Source: Ectocarpus siliculosus
Taxonomy: Eukaryota > Sar > Phaeophyceae > Ectocarpales > Ectocarpaceae
DNA: 42,917 nucleotides
Direction of reading: 5' to 3'
NCBI GenBank assembly: GCA_000310025.1
Contig: FN647938.1
Span: 197,629 to 240,545 of the forward strand
Shown here: piece by piece, positions 31,052-42,917 of the stretch
Layout of the letters: each line of letters begins with the position of its first letter
Position numbering within the stretch: the stretch's first letter is position 1
Notes under the pieces: model-generated
What the model was told of the DNA's origin: nothing
Database searches by the model: none
Seen by the model: only the letters and a program-made list of their open reading frames with translations
Program-made: the position numbers and the translations under genes

Positions 31052-34000
31052 ATGGCGCGAGTCGACCAAGGGATCTCGCGAGCCAGCGCAATGAGAGCGA
31101 ACTACGAAGCCTCTCTCGGCAACATCACCAGCGCCATTAGAAGGGGTGGTATCGGCCAGGTCCTCAAGACTCTGGGCATTAACAAGGCCGAGCCAAGCGT
31201 GCACGTGAGTGTGTATCGAATTGTGGACCAGCTAGCGTCTTGGGTATGGGTATGTTTTCATCTTTGTCGACACATCGGTCTGTTCACGTTCACGCTCAAC
31301 TACTACCTGTAGGCCAACTCCACCTAGTATGTGCACAGATCGAAACGAGGTGTTCTGGGTAGAACGTAGATTTCAACCGGTACGTGGTGCACTGCTTGGT
31401 GATGCATGTCCCTTGTGCACCAGAGGGGTGTCGCTTATCGTGCGCTGCGGGCAGCAGCAGCGACTTGGTTCACGGTAGACGTGCTAGACTGCCCTTGGCG
31501 TTCACCCGACATAAGGGCCGCAGATTTTTCGGACGATTTTTGCGCCATTTGGGTTGTTGTGCATTTGTACCCAACCCCTCTCTCAGGAGCACCTAAGCGG
31601 GACATGTATCTAGCTTAGTGGACGTGTTGCCGACCTATAGGTTGGTGTAGAGTTGGCTTCGCTGCCGTTTGATTGCGTGTGTGTCGCGCTTGCCTCGGGC
31701 AATTGAAACGTGGCTAAAGTTCTGGCCCAGTTCCGGCATGATGGATGCGAGATGCGAGACGCAACAGAACGTCTTTCCGCCAAGCTGCCTGTAGCCGAGC
31801 GTTGAAAGATTCTGACCCCAAATGGTGAATGGCATCTCTTGTCTTGACTCCAGTACAGAATCGGGTCGATCATGGCACACATTTTGCTGTTTGCCCGTCC
31901 TTCCGAAGCACTGAACGTGTGTGCTGCTTGCATAGGGAAAGGAATTACCGGAGCGAGGTGCTGCTGCGCGGTGCAGGCCGCCCATGCGCGCATGCATACC
32001 CATCCGGACACAGAGCTTTTTATATTTGAAAAAAGAGAGCCTGTGCCTCTTTTTTTCGGAAAAACAACTCTACCACCCGGCGTGCATGCAGCAGGTGGCA
32101 AACAATTTTCTACTGCTGTCGTTTGTCCTGTCCTTTGGCTCCAACACCCGTACTCACAGGTCAACGTTGGCAAACAGCAGTCTAGCAGCAAGGACACCTC
32201 TGGCAAGGCCGAAGGGCGCGGTGGTCTCGTTGCGGATGGGGAGCGATCAGCCCAACGCACGCTAGGCGTCAGCTTGCTTGGAGCCTGCAGCAGCAAGGGC
32301 TGCCCCACCAAGTCCGTTGAAAACGAAGACCGATACGTGCATGTGAGAGCCGCAACATGTGCAAAGAGGCGCGGGCTCGGTGGTGCAGGAAATCTGCACA
32401 CACAAGAGTGCATTCAACGCTTGCCGTTGCTGGGATATGGCTGCTGCGGTGTCCGTTGGCCTTGCTAGCCTGTAGACTGTAGACCATAGTCTAATGAGGA
32501 ACCACCCCCCTTTGAGTGCCGTTGCGCGCAGCTGTTGTGGGTGCTGCGGAGAAACTAATCTGAATTTGAAATGGCTGGAAACCGGAGCACCGTAACAGCT
32601 AGATATGCCAGCATATGTCAACAGCTATTTACTCGAAGTAGTCGTTTAAGTAGCAGTCTTGCGCTCTGTTTCTCCGTTGTGCAACGGATCAGTAGATATC
32701 ACATGCTGCTGTTACTGTCATCGCGTTATCGCTCCTGATTCCTATCCGTAGAGGAGATCGGAGTCGAACAGATTCGTTCTTCGTTCTTCATGGAAAGATG
32801 GAAAGATGGAAAGAGCAATCATGAGTCATTCATTTCAATTTCTTCTTTTCCAACTTGTTTTTGCGATTTGAAGAAAATTGAAAATTTAATGTGCGGGGTA
32901 CGCCGTTGAAATGCTGCTGTGCTCGACTGTGTACTACTGCTGTAAGTAGGCCAGACAGCGACCGGTGAGGCGCTACTTGCCGCCTTACCCTTTCGACTTT
33001 CGGCTTTCGGCAGTTATTTTTCTTAGTGGCGGTGTCTACTGCTGTGCTACAAATTTATCCCACGACTTGAAATTTCGACAGCACCCGGTTGTGCATGCGC
33101 GTGTATTGATGCATGTGAATAATGTGCCTAGCATGGACCGATGTCCTACTGCTGTGATTCGTTCGACTCAGTCAGGTCAAAAGATAACAGCATCCGTTCC
33201 GTGGTGTTTCTCGTTTCGCATTGACTGATTGACACTTGGATGTTATGTCCCGGAGAAGTGCGGCGATCAAACCCGGGATGTACTAGTAGATGGATGAATC
33301 CAAGTGCCGGCTCTTCAGCACATCAGCTGTTCATCACAGACAGATATCACGTCTCGCTGCTGCATGGTGGTCATGTGGTCACACCATGTGCTCCAAAGAG
33401 TACGATGCAAAAGGCAAAGCTATTGGTTGCCACAATTTCCGCGGCTTTCGCTGTTGCGCCCGTGGGGGTATCATCGACGTGCACGATTGCGCTGACACGG
33501 CATGTCGCACACCCCAGACCTTGCCGCCCACTGACCATCGCATGCCTGCTCATACTGCTGTATTCCTTCGCAGGGCAAAGTCCACGTCGACATGAGCAAG
33601 CTTCAAGGGTTGGGCGTACAGGCTGACTCTGATGGCCATGGCAGCGGCAAGGGTAAGGTTCCGTGCTGGGCTTTCGCCACGTTCGATGGCCACGCGGGCC
33701 CTGCCTGCGCGCACTTCCTCAAGGAGAACTTCATGGTGCGTGTGCCCCTGCAACACATTCCGTTGAGTTGAAAAAATTCCGTTGAGTTCAAAAAGTTTCT
33801 GGGCCCTGATCGGAATCGTCTCTTGGACCCGCAAGCGTGGGTGCGGTTCCAGCGAGTAGTTGGCAGCGCGTCACTGTCGTCATGTGCCACAACCGCGGGT
33901 CGACGGTTGTCCTGTTGAATACACTGTGTTTCGTTGACGTGCTGACCCTATTACAGTATGGGGATTGCATTTCCATAGCAGACCCCCCCCCTCCCCCGTT

Positions 34001-36646
34001 TCTGCGTACCCAAATTATGAAGGCTCACCTGAGAAAAACCGTCGACACAAGATACAACGCGGCCAATGCCAAGACGACCCACAGCACCACCACTAGACAG
34101 GCCCAGGGCAACGCGGACGCGGGAGCAGGCAAGCTGAAGCAAGAGGAGGAAGAAGCTTCCGAGCCGCCGAGAAAGGACGGTAGCGTTGGTCACGGTGGCG
34201 GCGACGGTAACGACAACGCCGACGTACCTCCTCGAAAACTGAGCCCTTCCGTGGAGGTGGTGCTGGCGCGTTTGCTAACCGACACCCTGGCATCGTTGAC
34301 GCGGGAGTTTGAGGAGGAGGCTCTCGAGATCGGAGAGGTGAGGTATAAGAATTGTCCTTCTTGTAGCATATATTGAGCAGTAGCAGCATACAACGGGAGG
34401 CACTTGGTGGGATGGGGCCACGTCGGACATGGGTCACGTTTTCCTTGGTTTCTTGAGAAGCTCCCGTGCCCGTTGGACAACCTGCCGGCAATGCAAACTG
34501 ATCGGTGGACGCCCGGTTGTCCGCTGCCGCTGCTTGCAATGCTTGCAATCATCAGCTGCGACGTTCCTCTCTCTCCCTGAAGGGCTTGCTTGCATGGACA
34601 ATGTGTGCTAGCAGGTATCAGTGTTTGTTTCCACACGGCGTATCCCTGGAGCTCTTCGCTAACCAACCGCTGTGCTCCCTCCCTCCCCATCCTCTGTATG
34701 AAACCCCGGTGCCACGTCTTCGGTTCGCCTTGTCGTCAGATTTCGGGTGCTTGCGTGATCTCCGGTTTGTATTGCGAGGGAGCCCTCGTGCTGGCGAACG
34801 TGGGCGACTGCCAGGCGGTTTACCACGGACAGGTCAAGAGCGCTCCTGGTGATGCTGTCACTGCGCAGACGGTGAGATTTGGCGAGACAGGGAAAGAAGG
34901 GAACCCTAACTCCCTCAGGGGCGGAGGGAGTCCGAAAAGCTTGCTTGTTCTGTTTCTCCAGATGCGTGTGACGGAGGGGGGGGCTATTTCGAACGAGATC
35001 CGTGCTCTTTGGTAGGCATAGCAGTCCGGAGTATGGTTGGACGTCGTGTGACATCGACAGCCCCACAGAGGTGGGCCTGGACCACGTTCTTGTGTGTTTT
35101 CCAAAGCCTTCTCACCAACGCTCTGAATGCGGCTTTGGACCGTTCTGTTTTCATCAGCAACATGGCATCTTCGTATGTAAACACGTGTTGTCGAACGTTG
35201 TTGTTATCCATATCAAGGGTTTACCCGCCTCGTTCGCAAGCGTTGTTCTGACGTGTTTTCTCGGTTGTTTTCCGCTCTTACGTTTCTGCCTGTGGGTCCC
35301 TCCGCCGACAACGGGATGGGCCACTCGCTGATATCTTGAATTGTCCAGACGGTCCACGACGGCACCAACCCCGCGGAGGTGAACCGTTTCCTCATGGCCG
35401 GTGGGTACATAAGTGCCTCCGGGCGTTTCCAGGGGGTGTTGGAGCCGAGCCGCACGGTGGGAGACGTGGACGTGAAGGCGGACTGCCCGAAAGGCTGCAT
35501 CGCTTCTTTCCCAGAGGTATGTACGCACACAGCAGTGTAGGGGCTCAAGCGAGTGATTGGGTTTCGTGTGTTGTGTACATGATGATGGTGTGCATAGCTG
35601 TTTGTGTTCCGTTGGTTGCGCCGCCCGCGTGCAGGCATCCAGGTTGTCTTCGATGGGCTTGGCCCCTGTTCAGATTTCACCACGGAGACAGCAGTGTTCG
35701 CTGAGGTTTTCGTGCATGAATAGAATGAATAGCTCTCACCAGTGACGGTGGTAGGCTATTGTTTGGCTTTCGATTCACCCCCCCGCCGTCCTATTGACGC
35801 CCTTTTGGTCACATCACCATCAAGGTTGCCTTCGTCCGTGTCCGTCTCCATCATTCACGAAACAGTGTTCCGCCCCGCCCATCTTTCATGTGCCCGTCCC
35901 GGCAGCTTTTCAAGGTGGACATCGCGAGCGACGTGTTCCAAGGTGACGAGAAGCCGTCCGTGCCGCCTTTCCTCGTGCTAGCCACCGACGGGATCTGGGA
36001 CGAGACTACGGCCAACATCGTGGTTGACGAGGTCAAGGACGGCATCGCCAAGATCCAGGCCCACAAGCGGCGCTTCGCCATCCGCACAAGAAGCGGTGGC
36101 AAGCATAAGCGAAACTTATCCTTCGGATCGACGACCTTCACCGACGGCGAGAGCGACTCGGAGGACGAGCCGAGCGAGTTTTGTGGAAGCGGCGAGTGGG
36201 CTGAGCAAGGGGTGAGTCGACCAAGTCCGTCCATGGGGTGTACGATTTGCTGCAAAAGGTTGTGTCGATATATGCGTTTGTACCATGTATTTTTGGTGTG
36301 ACCGTGACTTGTCATGTTGGGTCTGCTGTGCCTAAAACAGTTGTATCGGCCGACCTGCCGCTGCGGCAAGCTTTAGCTTTATACTCGAGCCCTTGTGAGA
36401 CGCGAAGAAGAGCTTGCACAAAGGTGTTTGACTTTGCGATGCCGTCCGTCCATCACCTCGTCGACTACCTGCGAAAAAACATGTACTTCGAACTATGTGC
36501 TTTGCCGTATCTTGACCTTTCTCCTCCCTCTCCCTCTCCGTCTACCCTTTGCCCTCCTGTTACAGATGGACCTCGCTGAGCGAGTGGTGTCTCTCGCCAG
36601 GGGACGGTATGACGACGCCACGGCCCTGGTAGTCGTGTTCGAGTAG
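31052..36646 (+). CDS. PP2C/PPM-family serine/threonine protein phosphatase
   Basis: Eight exons: 31052-31204, 32160-32342, 33574-33735, 33957-34337, 34740-34871, 35349-35516, 35906-36211, 36566-36646. All are multiples of three and all seven introns are phase 0. The product is 521 residues. PP2C motifs appear in order: GVSLLGACSSKG then VENEDRYV (about residue 105); FATFDGHAGPACAHFL (about 152); ISGACVISG and LVLANVGDCQAVYHG; AGGYISASGRFQGVLEPSR with TVGDVDVKAD; FLVLATDGIWDE (about 410); and the terminal YDDATALVVVFE. The metal-binding Asp/Glu positions (NED, DGHAG, TDGIWD, DDAT) are present, so it is probably a Mg/Mn-dependent phosphatase. Exon four adds an acidic, Lys-rich insert with no family counterpart, and a second basic/acidic insert precedes the last exon. 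The Arg usually five residues before the ED Asp is not seen. The start is the first ATG after a 5' stretch with stops. No targeting signal is evident. Confidence 0.93.
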
Positions 36647-39600
36647 CTCAAACGACAGCGGTATAGCAACGTAGCTACCACACCAAGTTAAAAAATGGCG
36701 CGTCGTATAGCAGTCAGTTCTCCGCCGGTGTGGCTACACTTGTCAGTTTCCAGTTTCCATCGCGTGTATATACATATTTACACGGTGCAAGGCGGGACAG
36801 GGCCTCGGGTTCGAGGTTCCAATACATGTTAACCTGCTGCTGTTGTACTGCTGTCGTCGTTGATGACAGCGACCTGTATCGGAAGGAGTGAGTCAGTGAG
36901 GGCGCACCTCGTTCCTACATCGTGTATTCGGGCACAGTTGCCATCGGTTTTGAATGGCACGTATGCTTACTGTATGCCGTGGATATCTTCTTTCCTTTGG
37001 TTTTGATGCCTTGACGTCGGTCTCTTGTCTGACTGTCGACACGGAGTCCTCGGGCTGCCTTTTCCTGTTTTCAACCCCCTTCTATGCATCTGTACCGTCC
37101 CATATGACGGGCCAGGGGGAGGGGGGGGGGTGGCGAGAACGAGAAGAATCTCGTGGTGTCGATGTTTCTTTTTCTTCTGTTGTTTGTTGCCCTTTTTGTG
37201 TGTGAGGGGGAGAGAGAGAGATGGACGATGCGGCAACATCTTGACTGCACCGTTGGCCGTTGGCTTGCTCCTTTTGTGTGTTTTCTGTGCTTGTATTCGT
37301 GGAAGCTGGCATGAAACCAGCGTCAGGTGTGTTCGAGTTTGAGAGCGACGGAGTGTAGTTTCGCGCTCGCAATTGTTGTGTATTAGTGTAGTAGAACGAA
37401 CGTATTGATTGAATTGCGTCTGGGTTAGGGGGGTTGGAGGTCATGGAGCCATCGTGAGTTCAGCGATGGACCAGGGTGGAAGAGTTACCTCTTCTCCTTT
37501 TGGGCGGGTGGGGTTTCAGCAACATCGAAGGTGATCGTGCTTGCACTTGCTGATTTCGTTATTCTATGGCACAAACATTAATTAACCGTCTTGTTGTTTC
37601 TGTAATTTGGTTGACGGCGTTGCTGTGGTTTAATTGTCTTTCCACCTGTTCCGGTGGCATTGGCGTCGTATGTCAAAGGTTGATAGGCCCACACTACAAG
37701 CACATATGCGTAAGAGCCCTTTCGCGGGGCACTTTTATAGAGCAAACGTGGCACTTTTTTGGTAGAAGCTTGGCTTTTGGCACTCCGTACGTGAGGGGGA
37801 AGTAAAGCAAGCAGTAAGAAGCGGGTCGATGCTGGAGGTTGTCGTAGGTTGAGTTCAGATTTTTCAGACACAGCAGTATTGTGATTTTTTTTTATCATCT
37901 ACAATAATCGTGATTTGATTTCTTTCTAGAGTGGTGATTTTTCGTATTCTCCTTGGGCAAGGACTTGATGGAGAGCCGGCGGAGCCCTCAGCGTCCTCAA
38001 CTTCGTGTTTGTGGGATGAACAATCCCTGCTGGATATGCGTTTGTAGGTGTGCAAAAGGGGCGAGCGTAAGACTCCCTTGGCTTTGGGGATAGGGTAGGG
38101 TATGTAGGGCTTTTCAGCGCCGTATGCATACGCGAGGGTAAGAAACCATCGTTTCACAGCAGTTCGTTCCTTCGTGTGGACACCCTTTTTTGAGTCTCGT
38201 TGTGTGCATGTATCAAGGGCGGTGGACGTTGCGGGGCCGCCTTGATAGCATTGTCGGGTTAAATGACGCCGAATGTTCTCGACGTTGGGAGGGCACGAGG
38301 GAGAGGAACACACACCGTAGTTCCTCGTGGGCCTGTAACGGAGAGATAGGATTGGATGCCTTCGGAGTGAGTAGAGTTGCATGTATGGAGCGTCATGTAT
38401 TGAACGTTTTCCTTGCATTCATAAATATGTGGTAGTGTTTCTCCCTTACACGGGGGATGGACATACATCTGTTTCTCTAAACATTATTCATTCATTAGAA
38501 AGGAGGAGCAAAGGGTGTGTTTGCGACGTGGTGATGTGAAACCATCGGTTAACAACGGTGGTAGAAGTGAACGTTCGGCGTGCCGGACTCTACTGTAGAT
38601 GTTGTTGGTTATGCCTCCTGACGGCTGCGTGGTCTAGGTTAGGAGGTGGAAGTTTGGTATAGTATTTTTAATGGAAAAAATGGGGATTGTTCAGCTTGAA
38701 CGTGTCTTTTTTTTTTTTTTTTGACATGTTGCATGCCCGGCAGGAATCCATCCTGTAACATTAGTCTCGGGGGTACAGTAACACTCTTCTTGCCTCTTGC
38801 CGAGACAACGTCAGTCAGTCAGATCCAACGAGCACAATCGTTTTGCGTTGTAAGATACTATCAACCATCTTGTGTCGTGTCCAGTGCAACACTGCCGGCA
38901 TATTTCCGTATACGCACCGGAATCTAAGGAGTACAGTTGACATCATGCCTGCGTGCATTTTACTTTTGGCATCATGACACTGTACAGAGCGCATCATGAC
39001 ACTGTACAGCGCACTCCGTTGTGTCATGAACGGTGCTACTTTGTACCCAGTCTAGTCTTGTTTCCGTTTACGACACAGGTTATGTTACATCTTCTTGACT
39101 CTCCAACCAAGTGTATGAAGAGCTGTAGCCCTCCTGCCGGCGAACCTTATCGCTTCGAATGAATCCTATCCTTCCCATCCAAACACAATCGATCTAATCT
39201 CCATGAATCCTTTCCTTTCCCACCCACAAATACACTCGATGAAGACCAGTCAGTTCTCGTACGACGTTGCGTGATATTCGTATACCTGCAATGTTTGCCG
39301 CAGCATGGAATCTCCTGCAACAGAAGACAACTACCGTTTTCCTCTTTCCTCCGTTCCATCACGGGTGCGAATAATGCAGAACTCCGACTCTCACCAGTGG
39401 TGTGCAGACAGAGGCGCTAGACGGGCATATCCTCTTTCTCGGCCTGCCGCTTTTCCGGCCTGAATTTATCCTTGCACAACACACAACGTGTGCAACACGG
39501 CCACCCCTGCTTCACGGTCTCGTACACAGGCACACCTCCAAACCTCTTCCCGTATAAGAGCTATATAGAAAAAAGCTTGGTCCTCTCGCATCGGCATTGC

Positions 39601-41393
39601 CAGAAAAAACACAAGACGCGCCATAAACCATGCAGGTACCGACAACCATCCAAAAGCCATCGGAGACACACGCGCGGGGGTCATCAACAAAATCGAAGCC
39701 AACGAAGGCACTTGCATGCATGAGCCTGTAGACAGACACGAACGGACGATCGAATTTCTGTTCTACGAAACCACGAGATATATCTACCACGGAACGCGTG
39801 CATAGTGGCATTGTACTCAAGACGACAGTTAGTTACCGACAAGACAAGAAGAGCGGAAGGCCCCATCCCAACCACCCAGCAGGCCACACAAAAGCACACG
39901 TTACACAAGCTCGATACGACCAAGGCATCCCGCGCATCCTCGAACGCGCCCCCGTGCATATCATAGTTCTGTTGACAAAGGACTGGATTCTCCACCCTCT
40001 CCTCTCTCTCTCGAAACACACATGCGCCAGTTGGCAAGCTCCGTCAAAAAGTGGTTATTGTTGCAGCGCTCACACCAACCACGCAACACCCTCGTCTTGG
40101 AACATGCTTGACTCTCTCCGAAACACGGGCGGCTCGGCCTGAGGAACGCAAGATGTTGCTGCCAAAACCTGAGGCACGGCGCGCCGACCCCAGCGAAACA
40201 CCCGATAGGCATCACGCTCACACACACCAAGGCAGATGTTGGCGCACAATGGTAACTGAAGGCCGCGACCATGGGGCATCGACATACTTGTTGTAACCAT
40301 AACCATCTAGACAAAAAAAAAAAAAAAACACAGTGACGCGCCTTCCCCGCCACAGGGAACGGTACCGTCAGACGCTGGCAACAGACCCCTCGGGTTCACG
40401 CTCGCGCTGCTGCTACTGCTGCTGTTGCTACTGCTGCTGCTGCTGCTGGGGGTTCCGGGCTCCCCAAGAGCGGGGTCCCCGGTCGTGCGGGTGATCTTGC
40501 CCGATATACCGATGCCAGCTTTGCGGCCAACGCCTCCACTCTCTCAACAACCTCCGGGCTCCAATTCCGAGACACTATCGACCTGGGTGAGTACAGCTGG
40601 CGAGCCATGCAGATCACGTTTTGCTGTACTAACGTTTGGGGCTGAGATTGGCGGTTGTCGAGGTACCCAAGGACTCGTTCTACGCATTCCCGCCATGCCC
40701 TGCCCGTGTGCCAGCCACGACGCCCGTAAAACCACGGTTCCACCTGGAGCGGTACCTGACTGGCGGCAGTCGACAGGGTACAAAAGCGGTACGGAGGGGA
40801 GCGACTTACTTGTGTTTTCGTGCGGATGTAAGGGTCCTGCCAAAAGGCACAGCAGGAGCAGAATGGGCCCAAATTGACGTGCCTGCCGATATGCGCCCTC
40901 CACACTGCGGGTACAAAGGATACACATATTGAATCGCTCTATAAGAGCGGCTAAGAGGTGGCGAGATATTCTTGTTGCCATTTTGGGTCAAGCTCATGTA
41001 GCCACTAAAACTGCTGTCACTACATTGTACAGGGCGCTGCTGCGGGGGCCGCCACAAGTTGGCTGTAACAGGACAAAAACAAAAAGGACGACGAGGAGTG
41101 TTCGTCGCAACGACGCCCGTTTGGAATATGTTTCTTGGCGGCCGGGAAAACAGATGGGCCATGCGGGCACACAATACAAAAAGTTGCAAGTTGCCCATTG
41201 TGTGCGGGAAGGCAAAGAGAGGAAAGGAGCATCTCGAAACGGCACAAGTGTCGCGCGTCAATCCATGTGAAAGGCACCTGCAGGGATCATTCCCCTATAA
41301 TCAACACTACACACAGCGGGAGCCTTCCTTCCTTTCAGGTTGGCTCGCCGCATGGTACGGTTCGTGTTTCCGGGAGCACCTCTAACCCCGCAT
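36647..41393. other. 4.7 kb without a convincing gene
   Basis: No family is recognisable on either strand. Frames are short, and several antisense frames of 150-180 codons lack any coherent motif. The stretch contains a poly-T run at 38708-38723 and a poly-A run at 40313-40328. A CTG/CTA-rich tract at 40408-40449 gives Leu runs on the plus strand and Ala runs on the minus strand. On the minus strand, 40396-40576 could be a terminal exon (VSRNWSPEVVERVEAL then Pro/Ala-rich) after an acceptor ctcacccag, but I cannot support a gene. Confidence 0.5.
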
Positions 41394-41415
41394 GGGGGGG
41401 GGGGGTGGGGCGTAC

Positions 41416-41943
41416 TCATTTGTTGCTTGCCGTAGTCATTTGACCATTGACCACGCGTCCCTTTCGAGACGGAGCACCGTTCCTACACCTACTAGAGACA
41501 CCACCAACATTTGGGAGCTCTTTACGTTTCTGCCACAAACTCCATAAAAATTTCTTGCACATCTTATCCCCGTCCTCTAGGGCCTCTTGTGCCCACCATC
41601 TATCCCCAATTATCGCGATCGTTTTTTCGCTGTTGTCTAATTTACCAAACTTGTCCATGTCACACCCTCTCTGTCTCATTTCCTCCTCGAGATCCTCTCT
41701 TTCCTTCCTGTACAACTCACACTCCCCAACTATGTGGGGTCTACTCTCCTCCGATTTGCCACATGGACATGTGTGTCTATCCTCCTCTTCCTCTCTCCTA
41801 CGGCAGGTATACCTCTTCCTCCGTTCTGGCAAGTCCAGATCGCCTACTCGAAATTGCAATTTCAGCTTTTTCGCACAGTCCATGGGGCCGTCCAAGTACT
41901 TCTTCATCCCTATCCCTTCTTTCAACTTCCCGTATATCTCCAA
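41416..41943 (-). pseudogene. LINE C-terminal domain with zinc knuckle, third frame
   Basis: It carries KLKLQFRVGDLDLPERRKR and then a Cys/His cluster HTCPCGKSEESRPHIVGEC, a CxC-x(n)-H-x4-C type knuckle common at the C-terminus of LINE polyproteins, followed by acidic helices. The protein ends about five bases before the C-rich tail, so there is almost no 3' UTR. Confidence 0.8.
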
Positions 41944-42590
41944 GTGGCTTCGCTTCGTACCTTCTTCCGAAGGGTTGCCTCCTCCCTACTCTCTAGCATC
42001 TCCTTGACTTTCGTCTTGAACCCCCCGAACCCTTCCGTGTCCAACGTTTCCTCCTCGTCTCCTATCTCCTTCCAAACCTTCTCTACCACCTTGTCCCATC
42101 TGATTCCCTTCTTCCCTGGAGTCGCTTTTCCCCAAGCTGCCTCGTCAACCATGGCTGGTAGTCTATCGTCCGACATTCTACTTACCTTGTACTGCCAATT
42201 CAACTTCTGCATGTCTCTCTTTGTTTTAAGAGAGTACATTCCTAATTCTGCTCTCAATACAGTGTTGCTCGTTGTACTTGAACATCCTAGTATTTTCTTG
42301 GCCGCTGCCATCTGCACCGTTTCCAGCTGCTTGACGGCCTTTTCGTTACCTTCCCATATCTCTCCTGCATACTCTAGCTTAGGTACAATCACCTTCAAGA
42401 GAATACACCTCTTAATCCTAGTGTCTAGGTGTGGGTCCGTAAGGATCTCGTCCATCTTGCCTATCTGAGCTTTACTCTTCCCAATCAACTTCGCTATGTG
42501 TGCGTCCCATGAGCACTCCTTCGAAATCTCTACTCCCAGGTACGTATACTTGTCTACTACCGGTATAGTTCTTCCTCCCCCCATTTCCAT
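41922..42590 (-). pseudogene. LINE thumb/connection region, second frame
   Basis: It continues the reverse transcriptase with VDKYTYLGVEISKECSW, the conserved YLG motif after the palm. Helical sequence follows (IKRCILLKVIVPKLEYAGEI, then W), typical of LINE proteins. The frame ends at a stop near 41922, while the protein evidently continues in a third frame, so a second indel lies at about 41925-41945. Confidence 0.82.
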
Positions 42591-42901
42591 TTGAATTCTA
42601 CGGGATTTTTCTTATCTTCGTTACAGACCACTACTGCGCATTTTCCTACGTTCGCCGACAGTCTCCATTTTCGGGTGTATCCTACCGCCGCATCTATTTG
42701 TTCTTGCAACCCTTCTGGTGTTTCGGATACCCCCACGAAATCATCTGCAAACATCAGTCCGGACACACTCTTTCCCTCTACTTGGACTCCCTGTCTTACT
42801 GCTTCAACCGCCCTTATCAAATCGTTGATGTAAATCTTAAATAGAGTGGGTGACATCGTACAGCCCTGTGCGACTCCTTGGAGTATATCCACGTACTTCA
42901 T
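42557..42901 (-). pseudogene. reverse transcriptase fragment
   Basis: It carries the RT palm motifs GVAQGCTMSPTLFKIYINDL and GLMFADDFVGVSET, where FADD is the catalytic aspartate pair, followed by the thumb-side RKWRLSANVGKCAVVV. The upstream RT and any endonuclease lie beyond the window end. The frame is lost at its 3' end near a run of six C (plus strand 42575-42580), and similarity continues in the next frame, which points to a homopolymer indel. Confidence 0.88.
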
Positions 42902-42917
42902 GGGGGGGGGGGGGGGG

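Larger units (their letters stand above)
41394..42917 (-). mobile_element. non-LTR (LINE-type) retrotransposon, 3' part, frame-broken
   Basis: On the minus strand three overlapping frames together encode the end of a reverse transcriptase and its C-terminal domain. The 3' end is abrupt: the stop TGA (complement of 41416-41418) is followed by only GTACG before a C-rich tail (plus strand G run 41394-41410). The 5' part is missing because the window ends in a G run right beside the first readable residue. The shared 3' tail with the small elements in the introns suggests that they are truncated copies of it or parasites of its machinery. Confidence 0.85.

Noticed and set aside
36800-36830. tRNA-like B-box (GGGTTCGAGG)
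   Set aside because: No cloverleaf arms or A-box at the proper distance upstream.
37864-38418. 184-codon minus-strand frame
   Set aside because: No motif, odd composition, ends in Lys/Cys-rich sequence, and no splice-site or neighbour support.

Overview
The window looks like a nuclear contig from a stramenopile, most likely a brown alga. It shows intron-dense genes with mostly GT-AG introns of about 0.2-1 kb, many microsatellites, long G/C homopolymers and a frame-broken non-LTR retrotransposon. The organism call is an inference from gene architecture. The first ~330 bases look like overcalled low-quality read, and both window ends run into poly-G.

Region 1 (about 1.03-29.2 kb, + strand) is, in my reading, one giant gene of more than 30 exons, visible from inside its N-terminal part. 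Splice phases agree across almost every junction. In order it encodes: the end of a first beta-propeller; a second beta-propeller and a short alpha-solenoid resembling the TTRAY/TWD40 scaffold subunits of the TSET (TPLATE) membrane-coat complex; a concanavalin-A/LamG-like domain; a basic, proline-rich linker; a 3.2-kb exon of acidic, disordered sequence with two repeat arrays; and a C-terminal seven-bladed propeller resembling the N-terminal domain of clathrin heavy chain, with no clathrin leg after it. About 3,200 residues are visible. A TSET scaffold fused to a clathrin-type cargo/adaptor-binding propeller is the most striking thing here.

Region 2 (29.2-31.05 kb) holds no gene I can support. 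Region 3 (31.05-36.65 kb, + strand) is a complete eight-exon PP2C/PPM protein phosphatase gene of 521 codons in which every intron is phase 0. Region 4 (36.65-41.4 kb) has no convincing gene. Region 5 (41.4-42.9 kb, - strand) is the 3' part of a LINE-type retrotransposon with a reverse transcriptase FADD motif and a C-terminal zinc knuckle, broken by two frameshifts and cut by the window end.

Short dispersed copies sharing the LINE 3' tail (GGTCAATGGTC...ATGAGTAC then poly-C) sit in introns of the giant gene. All three sense copies lie directly upstream of 3' splice sites, where the poly-C tail appears to serve as the polypyrimidine tract. The TTRAY and clathrin assignments rest on my memory of plant TWD40 and animal clathrin sequences plus motif order, not on any search.
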